Shown piece by piece: positions 9,047 through 18,693 of a stretch of 25,128 nt of DNA (position 1 is its first letter; the number at the start of each line of letters is the position of its first letter). Below the pieces are notes generated by a model. That model was not told the origin of the DNA and made no database searches. It saw nothing but the letters and a program-made list of their open reading frames with translations. The DNA is from Apostichopus leukothele (Eukaryota; Echinodermata; Holothuroidea; Aspidochirotida; Stichopodidae). The position numbers and the translations under genes were made by a program. Where the stretch lies: positions 265,601 to 290,728 of the forward strand of contig JAAAKB020000023.1 in NCBI GenBank assembly GCA_010014835.2, in the 5' to 3' direction.

Positions 9047-10672
9047 TTGCAAAATGATTTCCGTTGCTCACGCATGTGTGCTTACTTCCATCCTATAGAA
9101 AACTCCACCATGCTTAATTAATTTTTCACTATCTTGACTGACTGCGACCTGTTCAAGCTCCTTGCTTTGACCTGTTTGGCATGGGGGCCTTTTCTAAACC
9201 TTTTTGTCTGTTTCGCCTGGTTAGGTTTCCTGCAAGCCCTTCCATGCAATTCTTTTCATTCAGAAATCTACCATAATGGAAATGAAGAGAATTTAGTTAC
9301 CTAGCGGTTTTCTTTCTCTGGCGGGAGGCATCCTATGAAACTTAAAAAAAAAAAGGGAAAAAAAAAGGAATTTTGTCCCTCAAACAGTTGGTCCACTGAA
9401 GCAGATATATGCAGGGCACTGTGCCGTAACATGTATACACACTGTATCTTACTCTTAAATCCCGTCCTGAATAACTGGCTTAATTCAACAATTCCATCAC
9501 AGGGTATCACGGACGCTTTGAAATCTTGTAGGTTATAATTCCCGTAATATGTCAGTCTGTTTGTAATATGAAGGGAAGGAAATTGCTATAATTTCTCCAT
9601 CTATGGCTCTGTCGTTTATATACCCTAAAGACATATACCAACTGTATAATTTTTTTAACCAAGCAGTTAGTAATATCAAAACTTTGATAAGATGAAAAGT
9701 ATTGTGTAACATGCATAAAATGTATCAAAGTGTTCTGACAACTCTTTTAACCCATGGTTTGTAGAGTCAAACGCGGCATCTTTTCCCGTCGATGTTATGT
9801 ACGGTACAGTGGTCTAGATTGTAGCGGAGGTCTTAACTCGTATTGTAGTCGGGGAGAACTCCTTCACCCAAAAAAAAGAGTAAAAACCGCAATTTTTTGT
9901 CAAGGCATTGGCTGAAAAATATATGGCAAGAACTTAAAAAAAAAGGTGGTTTGTAGTTTTGGTACAATTTAATACTCCTACTGAACAAAGCAGGTTCCAT
10001 GCTGGAGGCAACATTCACTAAAGCTAAATACACAGTTTTTTGTGCCTACAGTATTGTGTACATGTTTTGTTTGAGAAGATTTAGACGTTCATTGTACATG
10101 ATTTTGAAGATCAAAGTTCAAGAAAGAAAGGTAAAAATGGCAGAATTTTGTGAGAGAAAAAGAAAAGATAAGAAAAAAAAGGTTGTGTTAATAAAATTGT
10201 AGTGAAGTTTGAGGTACGAGCAACGTAATAGTGAAGGAATAAAGTAGCGTTGGTATCTGTTCAGGGAATGTAGTTTCAGTAGTGAGAACTAAGAACGGAT
10301 CATGTAAGTTTTTAGTACTTGATTAAATTGTTATATCCATGGTTGATGTTTCATTAAAGGTCATCATTATTGGTCCCAAATATGCTATTAAGTCGAATAA
10401 TGGTCACACAAGCTCCAACTTCAACAAGCATTTAACTACTGTACCACCCTCTGTTTAAGTTTTTCTCTCCTCACTGAAACTTTTAATTGTCTAATCTAAC
10501 AACCCTCAATGTATAGCGGTAATCTTTGAGATGCAAGAACTACCAGGAAATTTGAAAACTTGTAGCAATTATTCCATGGACTTAGTGTATTACCAGTATT
10601 ACCTGTCCCCTACTGTATGTCTTTGCACTCTGATCTACCTGTACCTAGCCTACAAGCTATTAAAATTCTTAA

Positions 10673-10840
10673 TTTACTTCACTCCTCTCTTACCTGTCTC
10701 CTACAACACTAATGCACATTTCCTAGTCTACCTAGACGCCACTGGTATAATTTGAGCACTGCGCCCCCGGTGACCTCTCCCACAGGTCACCGCGCACTCT
10801 CTCTTCCTTCCGAATTTACCATTCCGAAGTAAAATGCGTG
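10673..10840 (+). repeat. dispersed repeat family, copy B, with hairpin
   Basis: The core TTTACTTCACTCCTCTCTTA begins it, followed by CCTGTCTCC. The hairpin GGTGACC(9 nt)GGTCACC at 10769-10791 lies about 96 nt after the core start, the same place as in copy A. Both copies continue with a pyrimidine stretch and then ACCAT(T)CC(G/A)AAGT. The similarity is diverged but colinear. Confidence 0.6.
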
Positions 10841-11029
10841 TTTTTACGAGCTCCGTTTTCACTTACGCCAAACTGACGTCTTCTTGCTGGAATTCTGCTA
10901 CTTATGACCGACGAAGATTCTTAACAAAATTAAGGTGTATATAACAAACTGCTGTACCTTCAAGTGAATTTGGACAATAAAATGATGAAATTATACATTT
11001 TTGGTTACGATGTGTGTGTGTGTATGTGA

Positions 11030-11470
11030 TGGCCAGCTTGTAAACACGATATCTCAATAAACAAAAGTTGAGTCAAATGTCATGCTTGGTAGGTAGATGC
11101 CCCATGATGTGTAGATGTGCCCTATTGTTTGTGGTTCCCATCGGCTGCATATTAAAGTGGCTGGGACTTATTACCTAAAATTCTTATAATGGCGATATCT
11201 CTTCAACTGAAAGTCCGAGTAAGTTCATATTAGGTATGGTGATGTCATTTTGATGATAGGTACATGGTCGTAACGGTAAAATCAAGAAATTCATTCTCAT
11301 TATTATTCATGAATTGGAGTGGCTAGAGTGTTATTACAGTGAAAGCTTGAAAACATGATATCTCAAGCACAATATCTCAATACCACCAAGTTGAATCAAT
11401 GTCATAAGTATGCCATTAATGCACCATGATACTGTATACTATTACATAGCTTGTACAAGGTGTTACTGGA
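11030..11470 (+). repeat. three diverged tandem copies, about 150 bp
   Basis: GATATCTC anchors recur at 11048, 11194 (GATATCTC) and 11357, spaced 146 and 163 nt. Each is preceded by a related AGTGGCT...TTATTAC block or its remnant. Each is followed by related AAGTTGA(G)TCAA-type and CC(C)ATGAT-type blocks. The first and third copies are closest to each other. Confidence 0.55.
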
Positions 11471-11697
11471 TGTTTGTAGACTTGTAGTACTGGTCAGCAC
11501 TTGCAATTAACAATGTGCAACCTCATCCATAAACAGTTTAGTTTAGTCTAGTGTTATCTTTAACAATCAGCCAGCCACCACTGGTATTATACCTCTAGTA
11601 TTAAATCTCGTATTTTATCTCATATTCTATCTTTCAGAGTATAAGGCTGGTGGTAATGACAATTACTCATTAACTAATAGGTTCATTTATGTTCCAG

Positions 11698-11737
11698 TTA
11701 AAACAGCGTTCTGTGAATGACTCTTTGACAAGTGCAG
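11698..11737 (+). other. weak candidate short exon (40 nt)
   Basis: A branch-point-like TTAACTAAT lies about 20 nt before TTATGTTCCAG (AG at 11696-11697). The following 40 nt end in GCAG|GTAATT (GT at 11738-11739). The pyrimidine tract is short and the donor lacks G at +5, so the support is thinner than for 4509-4559. If spliced, it would add a three-codon uORF (ATGACTCTTTGA) to the 5'UTR. Confidence 0.22.
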
Positions 11738-12213
11738 GTAATTACACTTCAAATGGGAGTATTGTTGGAACATCAGTTAGTTTTTCGTATAGTGCAGTAA
11801 GCATCGTGAAGAACAGGAGTAAAATGTTGTTTCTTTATTAATTTGTTATTAAACTCTCTGTTTGGTCAAGTTATTGGAAGCTTCCTTTACTCTACGATTG
11901 CATCATTCAGCAAAACGAAGAACCACAAATAGCACTGTAAGTAATGAAATGAAGTAAATGAAACTATTGAGGAAACTAATTATGAAATGAGTGAAACATA
12001 GTCCAGGTACTTAAAAAGTCTGTTCATGGGCATGAAACTTGAAGATAGTTGGTAATGTGAACAGCATCTATGCCCACTGCCAACAAGTTATGTTGAAATT
12101 AGTTTCTGGTTGAAAAGATTAAACTTTACTGATTTTGATTTAATTGCTTTAATTTAAGTGAAGTTCAAAGAGGTCATTTGTGTGATTGTGTTTAGTGGCC
12201 TACACTAACTGTA

Positions 12214-12247
12214 ACTATATATACATATGTACATATGTACATATATT
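12214..12247 (+). repeat. AT-rich near-palindromic (TACATATG)n
   Basis: Three tandem 8-bp units flanked by TATATA. The array is close to self-complementary and could extrude as a cruciform. Confidence 0.75.
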
Positions 12248-12249
12248 GT

Positions 12250-13469
12250 TTGTGTTAATGCTATCAAGACTTTACTTTTAAATCAATTACTAGATGTAAT
12301 CTTATCCTTTCATAAACTTTGCAAAGTGATCATCAAATGCATAATTTGAATAATTTCATTCTCCATTTCTGTCCACTTCATTATTTTCCTTTCCAGACTA
12401 CTGCTCAATTACTGTACAGTATGTGAACATTTAAAGCTCAATGGGTTGTGTATTAATAATTAAACGTACTATACAGTACCTAACCATATCCTTCATCCCA
12501 CCAGAATCACTCATGCAAATAATGATATTACAATGTCTACCTGATTCAAGCTCTCAGGGCAAAGGGGGAAAAAAGGCTAAAATTTCACAAATCTATATTA
12601 CAGAGCAAGTGAAAATTAAGATAGGCATTGGTCCAACCCTCCCAACTTGATTGCTAGATTGCTTGATGCGCTGTCTGGCTGTGGTTATATTATTGACCAC
12701 TGTTTGTGGCGGCAACAACTTCATCCATTTAATTATGAATGCAAATTAGATTATAGTTTACTACAGTAGCTGTTGATGCACATTTGGGAAATGTCGTAAG
12801 ACAAGCAAGAAGACACTCTCTTAATGTTTTATCTGCTTTTTGTTGTGATTCTAACCAGGGAGCTGCCATTGCAACTTCCAAACACTCCCTCCTACATTGA
12901 ACATAGCATGCTAAAACCTTGTTTTATGTTCATGAATGGCAATATAAGTAACTTGCTGAATATGCTGGCCTAATATTGCAAACTGCAAGTAGCAAGTTGA
13001 CCCTTGATATTGTTTGAAGCCTTGAAGTTTGACTTCATCTTCTCAGGGTATCAAATTTTAAAGCAGTTCCGTCTCTATAAATTTGGTGGTCAAAATGTTT
13101 GAGTTGTGCTGTTTGCCTTCAGGTCTGTCTGGTTTGACACATTTGACTGTTGGTGTTGTTATCTTCACTTTCCAGTTCGTTAAGTAACCTTCATATTCTG
13201 TCTGATTTTTGAGCCTCATAAAAGATTGTAGAAGTCTGATGTCTGTCAGGGTGGTGTGAAATTGTGGGAGCTCCACTGTTGCAGAAATCTGTCTGTAGAA
13301 TCTGTGAGCATGTTCCTTGTCATATTACTGTATGATAGTATGATATTTGGCAAGGGCAATCCTAACCATGACATTCACATACACCTGTACGTGGTCTACA
13401 CTCTACAGTATATACAGGGTGGGTTATATGCAAACCTGACAAGCCCGTACATGATAAAGCATTCAGGTT
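12250..13469. other. presumed intron, no gene or repeat recognised
   Basis: AT-rich sequence with several TACTGTA or TACAGTA words (for example near 12413 and 13329). The frames at 13058-13276 (minus) and 13256-13528 (plus) overlap each other on opposite strands and show no domain. I see nothing else. Confidence 0.4.
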
Positions 13470-14270
13470 GTAAATCCTCCACAGTTCACAATGTTATAGA
13501 CGTTGTCTTAAAGCTAGATATTAAGTGAATAGTATTAATAAGTTGAACATTGTTGTAGCAGTCAAAGTTCCACATTTTCAGAAGAAATGAGTGATTATGG
13601 TACAAAAAGTATGACATTTGACAATATTACGTAAACTCTGACAAAACCTGTATAAAAAAATCAAGACTATCGGGTGATAACTCCTCAACAGTTAGTTCAC
13701 AATGTTATACTTGAATGTCAAGCTGTGTTAAGTGAATAGTACAGTATTAGTTTAGTATGGTTTGTACATAGCCTAGTCAAAAGTTCAGAAGAAGTGAGAT
13801 CTCTGACATTTGTCTTGTATCTTACTGTCTAGACAATTCTAGAGTCAATTAATTTTCTCCATAGTTGTCTTTGGTACACTAGTTCACAGTGTAATATATA
13901 CTTCTATGTCAAGCTGTATTAAGTGAATAGTACTGTAATTAGTTTACTAAGGTTTGTTGTAGCCAAGTCAAAAGTTCAGAAGAAGTGAGATTTCTGACAT
14001 TTGTCTTCTATCTTTCTGTCTAGACAGTTCTAGAGCCAATTAATTTCTTCCATAGTTGACTTTGGTATGTACACTAGTTCACAATGTAATATATATACTT
14101 CTATGTCAAGCTGTGTTAAATGAATAGTACTGTAATTAGTTTACTAATAAGGTTTGTTGTAGCCTAGTCAAAAGTTCAGAAGAAGTGAGATTTCTGACAT
14201 TTGTCCTGTATTTTACTGTCTAGACAGTTCTAGAGTCAATTAATTTCTTCCATAGTTGTTTTTGGTATAC
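13470..14270 (+). repeat. tandem array, about 190-bp unit, 3 good copies plus 1 diverged
   Basis: Copies begin with AGTTCACA at 13694, 13881 and 14076, spaced 187 and 195 nt. Each contains GTCAAGCTGT, AAAAGTTCAGAAGAAGTGAG, TTCTGACATTTGTC or CTCTGACATTTGTC, GTCTAGACA, and a closing CCATAGTTG. A diverged copy at 13470-13690 has the same opening block and GAATAGTA, then loses similarity. Copies 2 and 3 carry a perfect 12-bp palindrome, CTGTCTAGACAG. There is no protein frame. Confidence 0.9.
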
Positions 14271-15088
14271 TTTTTGTCTTCTTGTCCTCTTTGTGCAACA
14301 TTGTTTTGCCACTTTGCAAGAGCAGTGTAAACAAAAGCATAATAGATGTTAGGTTAATTTTGAGAGGCTCTTGAAAAATACAATTAGTTTAGCTGTTTAG
14401 GATCAAACTTTTTAAGTGTTCTCTGGCATACTGTAATAGACTAGTCACATTCTTTCCTTTTCTTGATGGCATTTTGCCATTTTCCACAACTGCGCTCCCA
14501 TCTCATGAGTCACTGTTAGACATAAAAAAAAAGGAAAGAGGAAAGATTCAGTAATCCTTGAGGATTGTTTCATTATAGACTGAGCTTGACACCGAGAGAA
14601 AATTGAGTTCAGGGAGGGACGATTTTAAGTGGCTGAATCGAATTATCACCACATGTCTGCTGAGGCTTTCATCTCTTAGTGAAATGCATGCGGATCAGCG
14701 GCAGATAGAATTCAGAGGACTGATGTGAAAATTAAATTCTCCATCCTCAGAGCTGCGCTGTTAATTTGCAGTAGTAGAAGTAGTACTACAAACCTTGTGG
14801 ATAATAGAAAGGAAGTTCTGTTTCTCTCAGAGGTAGTCTTTGAGCATGAGTACTCTTGCACAGCATGCTTCCATTGATGACTGGGACACTTCGGTATGGT
14901 TATCGTCACAGGATGACATTGTTCACAAAAAGGGGTAAAGAAAAAAATCCACTTTTTCTTTTAATACATTGGGCATATATGTATCATGCATGCAGTAAAC
15001 GTTATTTCAATATAAACAAACTTGAACTTTTTTCAGTTGGTCACTGCTCCCTGAAAGACAAGCATATTTAGTTTGTATACTTACTGTA

Positions 15089-15144
15089 TTTACTTTGTTC
15101 CTCGCTTACCTGTCTCCCCACAACCTTAGCACTATACCGTGCCT
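15089..15144 (+). repeat. dispersed repeat family, copy C (truncated)
   Basis: This is the core only, matching copy A over about 55 nt with one 7-nt gap, including CTTAGCACT and ACCGTGCCT. The hairpin part is missing. Confidence 0.65.
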
Positions 15145-15933
15145 GTACTAATCTGTATGTACAGTAGGCTAATCTAGTAATTGTGTATATCCTACATTAC
15201 ATACACCTACTGTACAATATAAACTATGTTGTTCTTCTTCTTTTGATGTCACTGTCTTGATACATGGCATTGTTAAGTCCAAAGTTCTTAACTTGATTGA
15301 CTTCCATGGTAAGGTCTTTATGTTATATTTACCGAGAGCTATCATGCAGCATGTACAGTACTGGAGAAAAAGATAAAGCTAAAATTATTTAGAAAAAACA
15401 AAGTTATAAATATAAATCAGGACACTTAACAGTGGAAATTATTCAAGCTATACATCTTTTGTTGTTCATTTGCATTCATACTGAATGCATACATGGATAA
15501 GTGTGGGAGTTTTTGAATACAGCAATGGCTATTGTTTCGTGCCTACGTAAACAGTAGATCAATTCTATTTTAAAATTGAAAAGTTTTATGCAACAGATTT
15601 ATACTTGTGCATTTAAAATAGACCAAGGAATATCTGTGGTATTGGGCGATGAGCTCCCCTTCAAAGAGCTATTGTCAATGTGTAGGCTCATCTATTGTGT
15701 AGTGTTATCAATATACCTGAAATGGAGACCCAGTCTTGACCTTGTTTTATTAAGTGCCAACCAAACAAGGTTTTTAACACTAGGTTTGATGATGTGGTTG
15801 TTAATATATTATATACAGTACAGTACGGTTGTATTGACTGTTGTGTCCAGCCAGTGTTGTAGAGACATTCATTGGAGTGTTTGACTTGACAGCCTGTGTA
15901 AGTCCTTGGAGAGTATGAAGTTTCACAGATTAT

Positions 15934-16000
15934 GCATATCGTATCGTCTTATAAGGCATGTTGTATCGCTTATAAAGCAAATCGTATCGTTTATATTAAA
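15934..16000 (+). repeat. three short tandem units, 21-24 bp
   Basis: Units start with GCA and contain (A)TCGTATCG or TTGTATCG followed by TTATAA(A/G) or TTATATTAAA. They begin at 15934, 15956 and 15977. Confidence 0.75.
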
Positions 16001-18507
16001 GCAAACTGAAGAAGTAGCCAAAGTGGTTTCATTTGAATAATCTAGACTACTGCAATGGTTATCGCATCAATGATCAAATTACAAAATACAAACTTTTCAA
16101 TAGTAGTTTGGTAGGTTTACTTAGATTAAATGCATCTTACAATGACATAACTTGTGTTGTCATAAAGATACATTTTAAAGCGGAGTTGCAATGATATTTT
16201 TTATCTTTAATATTTGAGTCCCTTTATCGTTTCTTGTGAGAAATTTGGATATATATTTGGTAGCTAGAAGTAAGAACTCATAGCTCAATGGCGACTACTC
16301 TTCACAACATAATAAAGACAATAACATATATGCTAGCTCTACAGGTATATATACTGCACTGGTTTCTGATGGCAACTGTTTAAGATAATTTGAATAAGTA
16401 GGTTTTTGTTGGAGTCTCTCTTTTTTACAACTTTGAGAGGGCAGTTTGGAGACAATATGTACACAGTGATGTTGTACTCCGGCCTGATAAATAATCTGAC
16501 TGGGTAATACTGTACACCAGTTGTATCGACCCTGTCCGAGGTGACATTTTGTTTTTCTTATTAAAATACTGTCACATGATACAATCATAATTCATTTTGA
16601 GTACACATCATTATCTCCTTCAAGTGATGTCTCTTGATCATTATTACCTCTCATGTCGTATTCCCTGAACTGTACGCTAGGCCTCTCCATCTTAACAATC
16701 CTCAATCCCCAGCGTAATTATCATAGCAGACAGTGCTGTTCATTATGCATTAGTTTCTGTCACAGACTTACTGCTATTGTAAGCATTAAGCTTGTAATGT
16801 ACAGCAAAGCCTAGGAACATTTGTTATACTTTATGGCTACAACCTGACACATGTTGCTGACTGTCTGTGGGTAATTACTCTGGAAGGGTAATAAGCTAGT
16901 GCTGCTGTTAATGGTGGTAATGAGGCCATCAGTTGCCTGGGATTCAAAAGCAATTTCTTGTAAATGGTCATATGAGTGACCTTTTCAGGTTTACGTAATT
17001 GCTCTTTTGTGTGATATTGATCATCACCCCCATTCCCCAATATGGACTCGTCTGTATTCCGCTGTATGACAGGTATTTCCCAAAGACAGAAACGGGAAGA
17101 TCCTGATCCCCATTGCATTCTCAAATGTGAACACTTAGGCTTTAATTGAATGTCAAATGAAAGGGAAATTGGAGACATGATCTATGGTAGCCATGTGCAT
17201 CATTTCATTGACATAAAGCCACAAGCAATCAGAACTTGTTGCGTATATATACACACCTGTCTTCTCCATCCACATTATTGAAGATTTAAAGAAACCAAAA
17301 GTAAACGAAACATCATTACGAACCCACAACTACAAGGACAGCATAATTGAAGTTCAAACATACAATTTTTTTCTTCTCTTGGGCTGTCATTCTTTATTAA
17401 TAAATACTCCTTGGCAGTCGTCGCCACCACATGTCATATTCAGGCAGATATCAAGTACATTCCGTGCCTTGCATTAAGCACTGTATTTGTATTTGTGTCA
17501 CAAAGTTAAAAAGTACATCATCCACTTGTATGCAGTGACTCATCTGATTAAAGGTAAAAATTTTACGTTTGTGCACTTTTCTGTGATGTACAATGTACAG
17601 CATCGCTCTTCTCGCAGTAAAGTACCGTACTACCGTAGTTCATATATAGTTGAAATTGCATAATTTGTTGGAAGTGTGATGACTTGTTTGTTGTTTGCTG
17701 GTAGCCTGGTACTGCTGCCTCTGTGAAGTGAGAGAACGATTGATAAAAATGAATATAATGTGGTAGTGTCGCATGCGGGGAAAAATTAATTTAATGGTGA
17801 GCCGTTGAAAATTTGGAAACTGCTGGCCGCGTCCTTCACCAATTAGCAAATTTACATGAAATTTACAAACAAATATAAACGGAAGGTTCTTTTAGAAACT
17901 TATCACTTCTGTTTTAGTGCCATGAAGCTTTTCCTTGAGCATTGTATTGAAAGATACCATATCAGCTCAAAGTGTAATACATAATTTATGAGGAGGATAT
18001 GTCTTGATGGAAGAGTTAACTTACTAGTACTGTAAAAGTAAGTTATCCTTAATATCAATAGATATAAAAAAATGTCAAAAACTTATAATTCTAATGTGGG
18101 TGCTATTCATTGTACATGCATATTACTAAATTGGGTTTGCTGATCTTCACATTGCACAATTAGCATCCCACGCCTGTTATCCTGTATCTCATCTATACTC
18201 ACAAAGTTTGAATTGCATACCATCTAAATTCATAACAGATTTTAAAAGCTGTCTTATGTGGTTCTCTTTTGTTAGGAAGTTTGCTGTAGAGCCTGTTGTG
18301 TCCTTGGACAAAGCACCTGAAATTCTATTATGTGAAGACAAATGCCGTGGGATTCCCATTGATTTTTGCGGCTTCTGTGAAGTTACCACCACGTGTCAAA
18401 CTTTTGAAAAGACCGGAGATCAGAAATAGTGTGACAAGTTCTGCTCTGGTGGTAACTTCTATTATTCTAGTTTGTCCACAAATTACATAGATACAGGCAA
18501 TTTACAG

Positions 18508-18536
18508 TTCCTTCTGTCTTTTTTGCTTATTTTCAG
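18508..18536 (+). promoter_or_regulatory. 3' splice site (acceptor) of the ANKRD50 coding exon
   Basis: A long pyrimidine tract with few purines leads to TTTTCAG ending at 18536, the best-formed acceptor in the 200 nt before the CDS. It implies that at least one intron separates the coding exon from the promoter. Confidence 0.7.
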
Positions 18537-18693
18537 ATTTCGAAATTGTCAAGTACTGGTGAGAGTGACAAACTCTGAAGGCAACATTTGGATGCATATT
18601 GCACTGGGGAAGAAACTGTCATATTGCAGACTGATTGGTGGCATAGATGTTAAGAGATGTTTCTCGTAGACTTGGCCATCGAGTAAACCCAAG
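18537..18693 (+). other. ANKRD50: last 5'UTR segment of the ANKRD50 coding exon, with three uORFs
   Basis: This stretch follows a strong 3' splice site and runs without interruption into the ANKRD50 start codon. An in-frame TAG at 18667-18669 stops any N-terminal extension from upstream exons unless a second acceptor lies in the last 24 nt. Three ATGs are present. ATG 18592 opens 25 codons ending at that TAG, in the same frame as the main ORF. ATG 18647 opens 16 codons ending in TGA at 18695-18697. ATG 18657 opens 9 codons ending in TAA at 18684-18686. Context at -3 is T, T and G respectively, so all are weaker than the main ATG. That the exon begins at 18537 is inferred from the splice signal only. 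Confidence 0.7.

Larger units (their letters stand above)
8310..10672. other. presumed intron, no gene
   Basis: AT-rich sequence with an 18-nt A run (8675-8692), a T/C-rich stretch (8995-9046) and short A runs. The 95-codon frame at 8459-8746 runs through the A run and has no recognisable domain. I see no RNA gene or mobile-element protein. Confidence 0.45.
14271..18507. other. presumed last intron(s) before the coding exon, no gene
   Basis: No supported gene. It includes a truncated copy of a dispersed repeat (15089-15144) and a short three-unit repeat (15934-16000). A more mixed-composition stretch at about 16490-17180 includes the longest non-ANKRD50 frame of the window (113 codons, minus strand, no recognised domain). 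That stretch could be regulatory, but I have no motif evidence. A further exon-like segment, 18276-18451, has a decent acceptor (TTCTCTTTTGTTAG) and a weak donor (GTG|GTAACT), leaving an 85-nt intron before the coding exon. Confidence 0.45.

Noticed and set aside
16837-17178. 113-codon frame on the minus strand
   Set aside because: It shows no recognisable domain, and a frame of this length is expected about once or twice by chance in 25 kb of this composition. There is no splice or promoter support.
18276-18451. Exon-like segment just before the coding exon
   Set aside because: The acceptor is fair but the donor (GTG|GTAACT) is weak and the following intron would be only 85 nt. It cannot extend ANKRD50 because of the in-frame TAG at 18667. 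Noted in the intron entry only.
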